55,766 bases of DNA from assembly GCA_051881775.1 (NCBI GenBank), contig JBJEQN010000059.1, forward strand, positions 1-55,766. Reading direction: 5' to 3'. Made by a program: the position numbers and the translations under genes. Source of the stretch: UMGS363 sp051881775 (GTDB lineage Bacteria > Bacillota > Clostridia > Oscillospirales > Ruminococcaceae). Shown here piece by piece: positions 1 to 8,603 of this stretch (positions are counted from its first letter, which is position 1; every line of letters begins with the position of its first letter). The notes under the pieces were generated by a model. It was not told the DNA's origin and ran no database searches. It saw nothing but the letters and a program-made list of their open reading frames with translations.

Positions 1-21
1 TTTGCTCCTTATCCGGCACTC

Positions 22-45
22 TCCTCCCCCGAAAACGAGGGAGGA
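22..45. repeat. Small hairpin downstream of the sugar-binding lipoprotein gene
   Basis: A 7-bp stem (22-28 with 39-45) around an A-rich loop. It lies beyond the 3' end of the leftward binding-protein gene, where such stems often protect the transcript or partly stop transcription before permease genes. No U-run follows on either strand, so a full terminator is not supported. The expected permease genes would lie to the left, outside the window. Confidence 0.35.
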
Positions 46-107
46 AACACCGGTTTAAAAGAAAGGATGAATTGAAAATTGCTTGGTAAAAAGCTGTTTA
101 TTTTTTA

Positions 108-266
108 TACTAATCCCCATTTGTTCTGCAGATAAAGTCGGCAGATAGAATTGCACCAATCAAGGAAAGCGACCGCAGCAATGCTTGGTGCCTTGCAAGG
201 GAGCTTGACGACGAGTGGCGCAATTATAGCTGCCTAATTTATCTACAGGTTAAATGGAGATTAGTA
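108..266. mobile_element. Palindromic MITE-like element, family A, copy 1 (159 bp)
   Basis: The element begins TACTAA and ends TTAGTA, is flanked by TTA on both sides (105-107, 267-269), and its two arms pair over about 50 nt. It encodes no protein. The outer arm sequence (ATCCCCATTT) differs from copies 2 and 3, yet is mirrored in its own other arm. The central block (GGAAAGCGACCGC ... GCAAGGGAGCTTGACG) is shared by all copies. The right TTA is also the TAA stop codon of the binding-protein gene on the minus strand. Confidence 0.8.
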
Positions 267-1646
267 TTAGCCTGCGAGAACAGCTGATACGCCGTCAGCG
301 AGGATCTGTGCAGCTGTAGCTGTATCATATTCGTCATAGCTGAGACCGCCGAATACATCGTAGTAAACGCCGTCGGGGTTGCCCTTGAGCTTTGCGTTCT
401 CAAACTGTGTATCAAGAGGGAACTGAACCCATGCAAGTACCTTGCCGTTAGCTTCTGCAACCATAGGATTGAGCAGTTCCTTGGATTTGCAGGTATCAAG
501 TGCAGCTGTGCTGAGAGGAATACCACGCTCGGAGGACATGATAGCTGTACCCTCGGGATCGTTGAGGAGGTACTGGAGAAGCATTGCGGACTCTGTGGGA
601 TAAGCTGTGTTCTCGGAGATAGCGAATGCGAGAGAAACCTTAGCAAAGCCTCCCTGATAATCGCCCATATCCTTCATGTAATCACCAACGATGAGTTCCT
701 GACCTTCGTTAAGAGCGGAGTTGAACTTGGAAGCGGAGGAATCCCATTCAAAGATACCTGCATACTTGCCTTCCATCCACTTGGGGTTCTTATCGAGGGA
801 TTCAGCACCGTCGCCGAGGATAGTAGCGATCGTAGGAATAACGTGCTTAGCTTCAAGCTCTTCAATAAAGTCAAGACCCTTTGCGATCTCCTCTGTTGTG
901 TAGTTGAGCTGACCGTTTTCTACCCAAGCCTTGCCGTAAACGGATTCGAGGTAGTAAACCATAAGGATCATTCTGTCGTATTCACCTGCAGCGAGAGGAT
1001 AATACTCATCGCCAAGGTTGTTCTTGAAGGTCTCACCTGCTGCCATAAGCTCTGCAAGAGTTGTGGGAGTGGAGATGCCGGCATTTTCAAAGGTTGTCTT
1101 GTTCCAGTAGAAGATACGTCCTGTCATAGATACGGGGATAGCTGCAAGCTCGCCGCCTACTGTGCACTGGTCAAGTGCGGACTGGCTGTACTGTGTGAGA
1201 TCGAATGTATCGGAAACCTTGTTAAGGTCGAGGAAGGTCTTTCCGTCGTTGTTGTAGTTGAAGATCCAGTTCCAGTTAACCTGGTTTACATCGGGAGCTG
1301 TGCCTGCATAGAATGCTGTGGACATGGAATCTTCCCAGCCGGACCATGCGCCGAAGTTAGGCTCGACCTTGATGTTAGGATTCTTTTCCATGAAAGCGTT
1401 GATAGCGTTCTGTGTTGCTTCGTGTCTGGAGTCGCCGCCCCACCATGAGATCTTGAGGGTAACGTCTCCGCCGCTTGCGGGAGCAACGGTCTCGCCGCCT
1501 GCGTTGTTGTCAGCTGCAGCGGTATCATTTCCGCCTGCTGCTGTTGTTGTGTCGCCGGAATCCGATGTGGATGTGCCGCAGGCTGTAAGTGAAGCGAGCA
1601 TAGCCATGCCCATAACGCCTGCAAGGATCTTCTTAGTCATTCTCAT
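267..1646 (-). CDS. Sugar ABC transporter substrate-binding lipoprotein (family 1)
   Basis: Predicted extracellular binding lipoprotein of a carbohydrate ABC importer, 459 aa. The ATG at 1646 is chosen because AAGGAG (1656-1661) lies 9 nt upstream; a longer in-frame reading to 1688 lacks a ribosome site. The N-terminus has a basic start, a hydrophobic stretch and lipobox LTAC near residue 22, followed by a low-complexity Ser/Thr/Ala/Gly linker of about 40 residues. The mature part looks like SBP_bac_1 (LKISWWGGDSRHEATQNAI near its start). Permease and ATPase genes are not present to the right and probably lie left of the window. Position after kduD suggests an oligogalacturonide or uronate-related sugar; the substrate is inferred from context only. 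Confidence 0.88.
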   Translation of the reverse strand: MRMTKKILAGVMGMAMLASLTACGTSTSDSGDTTTAAGGNDTAAADNNAGGETVAPASGGDVTLKISWWGGDSRHEATQNAINAFMEKNPNIKVEPNFGAWSGWEDSMSTAFYAGTAPDVNQVNWNWIFNYNNDGKTFLDLNKVSDTFDLTQYSQSALDQCTVGGELAAIPVSMTGRIFYWNKTTFENAGISTPTTLAELMAAGETFKNNLGDEYYPLAAGEYDRMILMVYYLESVYGKAWVENGQLNYTTEEIAKGLDFIEELEAKHVIPTIATILGDGAESLDKNPKWMEGKYAGIFEWDSSASKFNSALNEGQELIVGDYMKDMGDYQGGFAKVSLAFAISENTAYPTESAMLLQYLLNDPEGTAIMSSERGIPLSTAALDTCKSKELLNPMVAEANGKVLAWVQFPLDTQFENAKLKGNPDGVYYDVFGGLSYDEYDTATAAQILADGVSAVLAG

Positions 1647-1712
1647 AATAAAATTCTCCTTAAATAATGTTTTATTCTTATACGGCAAAAGCCGTATTCT
1701 CCCTGATTTTTA

Positions 1713-1871
1713 TACTAAGTTCATATCGTTCTATAGACAAAGACGGGAGATAGAATTACGTCAATCAAGGAAAGCGACCGCCGCAATGCTTGGTGCCTTG
1801 CAAGGGAGCTTGACGACGAGTGACGTAATTATAGCTTTCGGATTTGTCTATAGGTTGATATGAACTTAGTA
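1713..1871. mobile_element. Palindromic MITE-like element, family A, copy 2 (159 bp)
   Basis: Ends TACTAA/TTAGTA with TTA duplications at 1710-1712 and 1872-1874. The arms pair (TACTAAGTTCATATC with its complement at the right end) and enclose the conserved central block. It fills the gap between kduD and the binding-protein gene, and the right TTA is exactly the TAA stop codon of kduD. It may add a stem-loop to the mRNA between the two genes. Confidence 0.82.
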
Positions 1872-2663
1872 TTATGGCTGCTTGCCGATATATGCGAGGA
1901 TACCGCCGTCAACGTAAAGGATATGACCGTTTACGAAGTTAGAAGCGTCCGATGCGAGGAAAACTGCAGGACCGCCCAGATCCTTGGGGTCGCCCCACCT
2001 TGCGGCAGGTGTCTTTGCAATAATAAAGCTGTCGAAGGGATGACGGGAGCCGTCAGGCTGCTTTTCTCTCAGCGGTGCGGTCTGGGGAGTTGCAATATAT
2101 CCGGGACCGATGCCGTTGCACTGGATATTGTATTCGCCATACTCCGAAGCGATATTTTTCGTAAGCATTTTAAGTCCGCCCTTTGCAGCCGCATAAGCGG
2201 AAACCGTTTCACGGCCAAGCTCGGACATCATTGAGCAGATGTTGATTATCTTGCCGTGACCCTTCTTTATCATTGAGGGGATAACAGCCTTTGACACAAT
2301 GAAGGGCGCATTCAGATCAACGTCAACTACCTGTCTGAACTCCGCAGCGGACATTTCGCACATAGGTATTCTCTTGATGATGCCTGCGTTGTTGACAAGA
2401 ATATCTATAACGCCGACTTCCTTTTCGATCTGAGCCACCATAGCGTTTACCTGCTCTTCGTTTGTAACGTCGCAGACATAGCCTTTGGCGTCGATGCCCT
2501 TTTCCTTGTATGCTGCAAGACCCTTGTCAACAAGCTCCTGCTTGATGTCGTTGAAAACTATGCTTGCTCCTGCCGCAGCCATAGCCTCGGCAATTGCAAA
2601 GCCGATGCCGTAGGAAGCGCCTGTTACAAGCGCAATTTTGCCTTTAAGTGAAAACATATCCAT
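1872..2663 (-). CDS. kduD: 2-dehydro-3-deoxy-D-gluconate 5-dehydrogenase (SDR family)
   Basis: Short-chain dehydrogenase, 263 aa, predicted to reduce 2,5-diketo-3-deoxygluconate to 2-keto-3-deoxygluconate (KDG) with NAD(P)H in the unsaturated-uronate branch of pectin breakdown. The sequence shows the Rossmann motif TGASYGIG near residue 15, NNAG near residue 90, catalytic Ser in NICSMMS and YAAAK. ATG 2663 is preceded by AAGGAGG (2674-2680) at 10 nt; the in-frame TTG at 2672 lies against that site and is unlikely. It follows kduI by 15 nt in one operon, which supports KduD over the related gluconate 5-dehydrogenases. The stop codon coincides with the target duplication of a MITE-like element. 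Confidence 0.9.
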   Translation of the reverse strand: MDMFSLKGKIALVTGASYGIGFAIAEAMAAAGASIVFNDIKQELVDKGLAAYKEKGIDAKGYVCDVTNEEQVNAMVAQIEKEVGVIDILVNNAGIIKRIPMCEMSAAEFRQVVDVDLNAPFIVSKAVIPSMIKKGHGKIINICSMMSELGRETVSAYAAAKGGLKMLTKNIASEYGEYNIQCNGIGPGYIATPQTAPLREKQPDGSRHPFDSFIIAKTPAARWGDPKDLGGPAVFLASDASNFVNGHILYVDGGILAYIGKQP

Positions 2664-2678
2664 TTCGTTCAAGCCTCC

Positions 2679-3518
2679 TTATCTAAGATCCTGCATAGCA
2701 ACTGCGTCCATATCGTCAAACGCCTGGTTTTCGCCTGCCATACCCCAAATGAAAGTATATGCACGGGTACCGGAAGCGCTGTGTATCGACCAGCTTGGAG
2801 AAATAACAGCTTCTTCGTTTCTCATAACGATATGGCGTGTCTCCGTAGGTTCGCCCATATAGTGGAACACAACATCATCCGCGGGAACCTCAAAATAGAG
2901 GTAAACCTCCATTCTTCTGTCGTGAGTGTGGCAGGGCATTGTATTCCATACGCTGCCGGGCTTAAGGGAAGTCATGCCCATAACCAGCTGACAGCTCTCC
3001 ACCTGTCCGGGAAGGATATATTTATTGATAACTCTGTGGTTTGAGCCTTCAAGAGAGCCAAGCTCCACCTTGTTTTCCGGCTTTATGGTGTCGGGAGTGA
3101 TAAGCACCGTGGGGTAGGTCTTATGAGCCGGAGTGCTGTTGAAATAGAACTTTGCAGGTTCATCCGCATTGTCGCTTTCAAAGGAAATGTCCTTTGAACC
3201 CATGCCGATGTAGATGCCGTCCTTATAGCCAAGCTCGTATACTGTGCCGTCAATGGTGATCTTGCCCTTGCCGCCGATGTTTATAACGCCCATCTCACGG
3301 CGCTGGAGGAAGTATTCCGCCCTTATCTCATCGCCTGCCGTGAGAACGAGAGCCTTGCCCGAGGGAACAGCCGAGCCGACGATTATCCTGTCAATGTGGC
3401 TGTACACCGTTTTTATCTCGTTAACGCCGAAAAGGTCGCTGATAAGGAATTCCTCACGGAGCCTTTCGGTATCATAATGCTTTACATCCTTTGGAGATGA
3501 TGCAGTTCTTAATTCCAT
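2679..3518 (-). CDS. kduI: 5-dehydro-4-deoxy-D-glucuronate isomerase
   Basis: KduI, 279 aa, the usual family length. It isomerises 4-deoxy-L-threo-5-hexosulose uronate, the product of unsaturated galacturonidases, to 2,5-diketo-3-deoxygluconate, the substrate of KduD. Cupin-type zinc ligands are visible in the CHTHDRRMEVYLYF segment (two His and a Glu) and in SIHSASGTRAYTFIWGM (His). The N-terminus MELRTASSPKDVKHYDTERLR is typical. Start ATG 3518 has AAGGAG at 9 nt. It is 18 nt downstream of kdgK and 15 nt upstream of kduD, so the three are almost certainly co-transcribed. Confidence 0.95.
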   Translation of the reverse strand: MELRTASSPKDVKHYDTERLREEFLISDLFGVNEIKTVYSHIDRIIVGSAVPSGKALVLTAGDEIRAEYFLQRREMGVINIGGKGKITIDGTVYELGYKDGIYIGMGSKDISFESDNADEPAKFYFNSTPAHKTYPTVLITPDTIKPENKVELGSLEGSNHRVINKYILPGQVESCQLVMGMTSLKPGSVWNTMPCHTHDRRMEVYLYFEVPADDVVFHYMGEPTETRHIVMRNEEAVISPSWSIHSASGTRAYTFIWGMAGENQAFDDMDAVAMQDLR

Positions 3519-3536
3519 AGTATTTATCTCCTTACT

Positions 3537-4571
3537 TTATCTCTGTACTCTGCCGGAAGCGTCGCCGCCTGCAAGTGTTTCAACTTCTTTTCTTGTTACA
3601 AGGTTGAAGTCGCCGGGGATGGTGTGCTTAAGAGCGGAAGCTGCAACGCCGAATTCGAGAGCAGCCTTGAAATCCTTGCCGTCAAGCAGACCGCAGATAA
3701 CGCCGCCTGCGAAGGAATCACCGCCGCCTACACGGTCAACGATAGGATGTATGGAGTATTCCTTAGAGTGGTAGAACTCCTTTGTTTCTCCGTTGTAGAT
3801 GCAGGCAGACCAGCCGTTATCCGAAGCGGAATGTGAAACACGGAGAGAAGATATTGCGTATTTGAAGCCAAATTTTTCGACCATCTGCTCAAAAATGCTC
3901 TTGTAGCCTGCAAGTTCAAGCTCGCCGCTTGTAACGTCCGTCTTGCCGGGCTTGAAGCCGAGAACAAGCTCTGCGTCTTCTTCATTTCCGATGCAGACAT
4001 CAACATACTGCATAAGCTCTGTCATTACCTTCTGAGCCTTTTCGGAGCTCCAGAGCTTCTTGCGGAAGTTAAGGTCGCAGGAAACCGTTACGCCGTGCTT
4101 CTTTGCAGCCTTGAGAGCAGCCTCTGTAAGAGCGGCAGCTGAATCGGAAACAGCGGGGGTTATTCCCGTGAAATGGAACCAGTCGGCACCCTCGAAGATC
4201 TTGTCGAAATCGAAATCCTTTTCCGTAGCGGTGGAAATTGAGGAGTGCGCTCTGTCGTAAACTACCTTGGAAGGACGCATTGAAGAACCTGATTCAAGGA
4301 AGTAAATGCCGAGCCTTTCGCCGCACCTTGCAATGTTCTTTGTGCAGACGCCGTACTTGCGGAGTGCTGCAACAGCACATTCGCCAAGCTCGTTGTCGGG
4401 AACTGCAGTAACGAATTCTGCGTCGTGACCGTAGTTTGCCAGTGAAACAGCAACGTTTGCCTCGCCGCCGCCGTAGTTAATATCAAATTCATCCGCCTGA
4501 ATGAACTTTTCGTTGTTTGGAGTGGATAATCTGAGCATGATCTCACCGAGAGTGATGACCTTCTTTGCCAT
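3537..4571 (-). CDS. kdgK: 2-dehydro-3-deoxygluconokinase (PfkB family)
   Basis: Sugar kinase of 344 aa that phosphorylates KDG to KDPG, the point where the galacturonate and unsaturated-uronate branches meet. The N-terminal PfkB signature GGGEANVAVSLANYG is near residue 34. The C-terminal catalytic signature is VGGGDSFAGGVICGLL, with GGGD in place of the more common GAGD and the catalytic Asp retained. Ribosome site AAAGGA precedes ATG 4571. It lies 17 nt downstream of eda and 18 nt upstream of kduI. Other PfkB substrates are possible from sequence alone, but the operon fixes KDG as most likely. Confidence 0.92.
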   Translation of the reverse strand: MAKKVITLGEIMLRLSTPNNEKFIQADEFDINYGGGEANVAVSLANYGHDAEFVTAVPDNELGECAVAALRKYGVCTKNIARCGERLGIYFLESGSSMRPSKVVYDRAHSSISTATEKDFDFDKIFEGADWFHFTGITPAVSDSAAALTEAALKAAKKHGVTVSCDLNFRKKLWSSEKAQKVMTELMQYVDVCIGNEEDAELVLGFKPGKTDVTSGELELAGYKSIFEQMVEKFGFKYAISSLRVSHSASDNGWSACIYNGETKEFYHSKEYSIHPIVDRVGGGDSFAGGVICGLLDGKDFKAALEFGVAASALKHTIPGDFNLVTRKEVETLAGGDASGRVQR

Positions 4572-4588
4572 GGTGATCAGATCCTTTC

Positions 4589-5551
4589 TTATTTTTGTAC
4601 AAGGTGAACAGCAAATCCGCCGATCTCGCCCTTTATGTAAATTGCTTTAAGATTTCCCTTTGCATCACGCTTTTCGGTGCTGCGGTCGAACTCAACGCCT
4701 CTCTTTTCAAGGTGATATACCGCACGTTCGATGTAATTTGTGCCTATTGCAATGTGTCCGTTTGCGCCGAGATAGGGAGCCTTCATAACTTCTATGCCCG
4801 AGCCTGCAAAAACCGAGCTGTTTCCTGTCTTCTTTGCAAATCCGAAGATGCTTTCAAACTGTGAAGCTGTCTTATCGGCAGCATTTTCATCGGTCTCGTT
4901 GATCCCGATATGCTTAAGCTCAAAGCCAAGCATTTTTTCAACAGCTGCTCTTGTAAGATTTTCTATCTTGTCAAACTCACCTGCAGCGATCATATCCTTG
5001 CTCACCATCCATGAGCCGCCGCAGGCAACGATCTTGCCGAAATTAAGATATTCGATAACATTATCTGCGTTTATTCCGCCTGTAGGCATAAACTTTACGG
5101 AGGTATAAGGAGCGCTCATTGCCTTTATCATTTTAAGACCGCCTGCAGCCTCCGCAGGGAAGAATTTTACAACGTCCAGACCAAGCTCGATAGCCTGCTC
5201 AACATCGCTGGGGTTTGAACATCCGGGTACAACGGGGATATTCTTTGATGTGCAGTATGCAACAACCTTGGGATTAAGTCCGGGGCTGACAATGAATTTT
5301 GCTCCTGCCCCAACGGCTCTGTCCACCTGCTCTGTTGTAAGCACGGTTCCTGCGCCAACCAGCAGCTCGGGGAACTTTTCGGACATTATCCTAATGCTCT
5401 CTTCCGCCGCCGCAGTTCTGAAGGTGACCTCCGCACAAGGAAGACCGCCTTTGCAAAGCGCCTTGGCAAGAGGTTCTGCGTCCTTTGCGTCATCAAGAGC
5501 GATAACAGGCACAATGCCTATTTTTGATATTTCTTCAATTACCGAATTCAT
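4589..5551 (-). CDS. eda: KDPG/KHG aldolase with extra C-terminal VOC-like domain
   Basis: Residues about 1-212 are a class I KDPG aldolase that splits 2-keto-3-deoxy-6-phosphogluconate into pyruvate and glyceraldehyde-3-phosphate. Visible are the catalytic Glu in AEVTFRT, the Schiff-base Lys in DVVKFFPAEAAGG and the phosphate-binding FMPTGGI. At 320 aa the protein is about 105 residues longer than usual Eda. The tail (HIGINETDENAADKTASQF ... ANGHIAIGTNYIERAVYHL ... GFAVHLVQK) has the betaalphabetabetabeta look of a vicinal-oxygen-chelate/glyoxalase half. ATG 5551 overlaps the uxaA stop as TAATG, with GGAG just upstream, so translation is probably coupled. The tail's role is unknown. Confidence 0.92.
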   Translation of the reverse strand: MNSVIEEISKIGIVPVIALDDAKDAEPLAKALCKGGLPCAEVTFRTAAAEESIRIMSEKFPELLVGAGTVLTTEQVDRAVGAGAKFIVSPGLNPKVVAYCTSKNIPVVPGCSNPSDVEQAIELGLDVVKFFPAEAAGGLKMIKAMSAPYTSVKFMPTGGINADNVIEYLNFGKIVACGGSWMVSKDMIAAGEFDKIENLTRAAVEKMLGFELKHIGINETDENAADKTASQFESIFGFAKKTGNSSVFAGSGIEVMKAPYLGANGHIAIGTNYIERAVYHLEKRGVEFDRSTEKRDAKGNLKAIYIKGEIGGFAVHLVQK

Positions 5552-7035
5552 TACAGCGTTACTCCTTTTTTGAAAATTGCCATATCACGATAGCCGTATA
5601 TCTCGCTTCTGACCTTTTTACCCGAAGCGACCTCCAGTACATATTTAAGGAGAAGTCCGGCAAGGTCGTCAATGGTTTTATCTTCGGCAATAGGTCCTGC
5701 GTTAAAGTCTATCCAGTTGGCTTTTTTCTCCGCAAGGGGCGTATTGCTGGAAATTTTAACAGTCGGTACGGGTGAAGCAAAGGGCGTTCCCCTTCCCGTT
5801 GTGAAAAGTATCACCTGCGCTCCCGAAGCCGCAAGAGCGGTGGAAGCAACAAGGTCGTTTCCGGGAGCCGAGAGAAGATTCAGACCGCTTTCCGTGACCC
5901 TTTCGCCGTACTCCAGTACACCGCAGACTTCGCTTGTGCCTGATTTCTGTGTGCAGCCCAGGGATTTGTCCTCCAGAGTTGAGATCCCGCCCTCCTTGTT
6001 TCCGGGAGAGGGATTTTCATATATGGGCTGACCTGCATTTTCAAAATAGCATTTAAAGTTGTTAACAAGGCTTACCGTTTTGTCAAAGGTCTCCTTGTCC
6101 TTTGCCCTGTTCATAAGTATGGTCTCTGCACCGAACATTTCCGGCACCTCGGTCAGTATGGTGGTGCCGCCCTGCTCTGTGATAAGGTCGGAAAACCTGC
6201 CCACAAGGGGATTTGCGGTTATCCCCGAGAAGCCGTCCGAGCCGCCGCATTTCAGTCCCACAACAAGTTTTTCTGCGCTCACCTTTGTACGCTCGAAGCT
6301 GCCTGCATATTCCGCAAGCTCTGTCAGAAGCCTCATTCCTTCTTCAAGCTCATCCTCAAAGTCCTGACATTTAAGGAACTTCACACGCTTCGGGTCGTAT
6401 TCGCCTATGTAATCCTTTAATATTTCAATGCCGCTGTTTTCGCAGCCAAGTCCAACAACAAGCACACCGCCTGCATTGGGATGGTTTACGATACCGGCAA
6501 GTATCTTTCTTGTATTTTCCTGATCCTCTCCAAGCTGGGAACAGCCGTAAGGATGCTTGAATGCGGCAACGGCTTCAATAGATCCCTTTACAAGAGAAGC
6601 CGCTCTTTTTTCAAGCTCACCTGCTATTCCGTTTACGCAGCCTACCGTGGGAACTATCCATATCTCGTTTCTTGTGCCCACGCTGCCGTTTTCCCTCAGA
6701 AAGCCGTCATACCGGAGAGGGATCGTTTCATCGTGCTTTCTCCGTGACTTTACAGGCTCGTAGCTGTAATCTATAAGTCCCGAAAGAGCTGTTTTAAGGT
6801 TGTGAGTGTGTACCCATTCTCCCGGCTGTATATCTGCGGATGCGTTTCCTATGGGGTAGCCGTATTTTATAACGGGAGAAGCCGCCGATATGGGAGCAAG
6901 CGCAATTTTATGTCCGGCAGGTATCCGCTGAAGCACCTCGATATTTCTGCCGCCTGCGCTTACGACCATTCCCTTTTTCAAGGTCTCAACCGCGACCGCA
7001 ACGTTGTCATTATCGTTAATTTTTATAATTTCCAC
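5551..7035 (-). CDS. uxaA: Altronate dehydratase
   Basis: UxaA, 494 aa, dehydrates D-altronate to KDG. It has the two-part family layout: an N-terminal SAF-like domain (to about residue 95, ending HTHNLKTAL) and the large catalytic domain, with RYDGFLRENGSVGTRNEIWI and the conserved HPYGCSQLG, GLGCEN and LKCGGSDGFSGITANP segments that carry the Cys/His ligands of the metal site. The start is GTG 7035 with AAGGAG 6-7 nt upstream. It lies 20 nt downstream of uxaB and overlaps eda by one base. Confidence 0.95.
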   Translation of the reverse strand: MEIIKINDNDNVAVAVETLKKGMVVSAGGRNIEVLQRIPAGHKIALAPISAASPVIKYGYPIGNASADIQPGEWVHTHNLKTALSGLIDYSYEPVKSRRKHDETIPLRYDGFLRENGSVGTRNEIWIVPTVGCVNGIAGELEKRAASLVKGSIEAVAAFKHPYGCSQLGEDQENTRKILAGIVNHPNAGGVLVVGLGCENSGIEILKDYIGEYDPKRVKFLKCQDFEDELEEGMRLLTELAEYAGSFERTKVSAEKLVVGLKCGGSDGFSGITANPLVGRFSDLITEQGGTTILTEVPEMFGAETILMNRAKDKETFDKTVSLVNNFKCYFENAGQPIYENPSPGNKEGGISTLEDKSLGCTQKSGTSEVCGVLEYGERVTESGLNLLSAPGNDLVASTALAASGAQVILFTTGRGTPFASPVPTVKISSNTPLAEKKANWIDFNAGPIAEDKTIDDLAGLLLKYVLEVASGKKVRSEIYGYRDMAIFKKGVTL

Positions 7036-7055
7036 GATAAACTCCTTATATTATA

Positions 7056-8519
7056 TCAGCCAAAATATTTTTCAAGAGTTTTTCTCATGCCAATGCTTCT
7101 TATATCGCTGATGTAAGCGCTTACTTTTTGAACAGCACCGCTGTACTCTCTCAGGTCTGCGCCCCAGAAGCCTGTGTTTCCGAGAACCCTGTCAGCCAGT
7201 TCTTCGGGAGAAAGCTTCGAATTTTCAGCAAAGAATTCAAGCACCGCTTTATCATCCTTTATAAGATATTCTTCGCTGCCTCTGTGTCCGATAAGTGCGC
7301 CGTCCCGTATCTCCGTTCCGCTGTAAAATGCTATAAGTGCCGCAAGGGAGAATGTGAGATGCTCGGGGAGAGCGCCCTTTCTTTTTATGTATTCCGTAAA
7401 GCTGGGCATACATCTTGCTTTCCATTTTGAAACGCTGTTAAGCGAGATAGCCAGCAGAGAATGCTTTATAAAAGGATTTCTGAAACGGTCTGTTACCGCC
7501 TCCGCAAAATCCGTCAGATCCTTTTCGGGAAGGTCAAGAGTAGGTATTACCTCGTCAAATATGGTGGATCTCATAAAACGGTAAACTGTTTCATCGTTCA
7601 TGGATTCGCCCACATAATCGTTTCCTGCAAGATATGATGCAAGCACGAAGGAGGTGTGCGCACCGTTGAGTATACGCACCTTGCGCTGCTTGTAAGGCTT
7701 GTGGTTATTGGTGAAGATAACGGGCAGTCCTGCCTTTTCAAAGGGAAGCTCGCCGCTTATATCACGCTTTGATTCAATTACCCAGAGTGCAAAGGGTTCG
7801 CCTGTAACAAGGAGCTTATCCTCATAGCCGAATTCTTCAAATATCTGCTTATCCTCATCTCTCGGATAGCCCGTAACTATTCTGTCAACAAGAGTGCTTG
7901 TGAAAACGCAGGCTTCATCCAGCCACTTTGTGAAACCGCTTTCAATATCCCACGCCTTTGCAAGAGCCTTAACGCAGCGTTCAAGCTCTGCGCCGTTGTT
8001 GTCGATAAGCTCCACGGGAAGGATTATCAGACCCTTGCTTACATCGCCGTCAAAATGCTTATAGCGTTCATAAAGGAACTTTGTCAGCTTTGCTGGATAG
8101 CTTTTGGGCGGCTCCATTTCAATCTTATCATTAAGGTCGAGAACGATGCCTGCCTCTGTTGTGTTGGATACTACGAACCGCAGGCTGTCAAGCTTTGCAA
8201 GCTCAGCATATTCTTTGTAATTTTCATGAGCGGCAGCCGTACCGCTTACGCTTGTAACTATTCTTTTCTTAACAGTTTCTTTTCCGTTTTCAAGACCTCT
8301 GAGGTAAACGGTATAAAGTCCGTCCTGCTTTTCAAACTGTTCAAGCGAACCGAATTCGATAGGCTTTACCAGAACGATGTCTCCGTTAAAATCAGTCTTT
8401 TCATTAAGAATGTCTATCATATAGTCCACAAAAGCTCTCAGGAAATTGCCTTCGCCGAACTGCACGACCTTAACAGGACGCTTTTTTCTTTCCGTTACTG
8501 CCTCGTTAATTGTTTTCAC
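7056..8519 (-). CDS. uxaB: Tagaturonate reductase (altronate oxidoreductase)
   Basis: UxaB, 487 aa, of the long-chain mannitol-dehydrogenase family. It reduces D-tagaturonate, the product of UxaC, to D-altronate using NADH. The N-terminal nucleotide-binding start reads VKVVQFGEGNFLRAFVDYMID, and the central family motif NNHKPYKQRKVRILNGAHTS contains the catalytic Lys and Asn/His. The start is GTG 8519 with AGAGGG upstream. It is the first gene of the leftward six-gene operon, with about 250 nt of leader. Mannitol or fructuronate reductase specificity is possible in the family, but the gene's place between UxaC and UxaA functions favours UxaB. Confidence 0.92.
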   Translation of the reverse strand: MKTINEAVTERKKRPVKVVQFGEGNFLRAFVDYMIDILNEKTDFNGDIVLVKPIEFGSLEQFEKQDGLYTVYLRGLENGKETVKKRIVTSVSGTAAAHENYKEYAELAKLDSLRFVVSNTTEAGIVLDLNDKIEMEPPKSYPAKLTKFLYERYKHFDGDVSKGLIILPVELIDNNGAELERCVKALAKAWDIESGFTKWLDEACVFTSTLVDRIVTGYPRDEDKQIFEEFGYEDKLLVTGEPFALWVIESKRDISGELPFEKAGLPVIFTNNHKPYKQRKVRILNGAHTSFVLASYLAGNDYVGESMNDETVYRFMRSTIFDEVIPTLDLPEKDLTDFAEAVTDRFRNPFIKHSLLAISLNSVSKWKARCMPSFTEYIKRKGALPEHLTFSLAALIAFYSGTEIRDGALIGHRGSEEYLIKDDKAVLEFFAENSKLSPEELADRVLGNTGFWGADLREYSGAVQKVSAYISDIRSIGMRKTLEKYFG

Positions 8520-8589
8520 CGGAGATCCCTCTTTTTATTTTTATTTTTAATTTATTCAACTCTTCTTAATCTGCATCGCACCGTTTTGC

Positions 8590-8603
8590 TGGAAGCGCTT
8601 ACA
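8590..8603. promoter_or_regulatory. cre-like site in the uxaB leader
   Basis: TGGAAGCGCTTACA matches the CcpA cre consensus TGWNANCGNTNWCA except for one position (G for W at position 3). It lies about 170 nt into the predicted leader of the uxaB operon, where a bound repressor could act as a roadblock. It also resembles the LacI-type half site TTACA seen at the two promoters, so the binding protein could be CcpA or the local regulator. Nearby leader sequence (8613-8674) contains repeated TGCGCAG/CTGCGCA arms that can form alternative stems. Confidence 0.4.

Noticed and set aside
843..1448. Long open frame on the plus strand opposite the binding-protein gene
   Set aside because: It is antisense to a clear lipoprotein gene, has no ribosome site and gives a Cys/Val-rich sequence with no family resemblance.
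7111..7126. ATGTAAGCGCTTACTT inside uxaB, resembling the uronate operator
   Set aside because: One half site is imperfect and the place is deep within a coding region, so it is only mentioned alongside the promoter sites and not listed as a regulatory feature.
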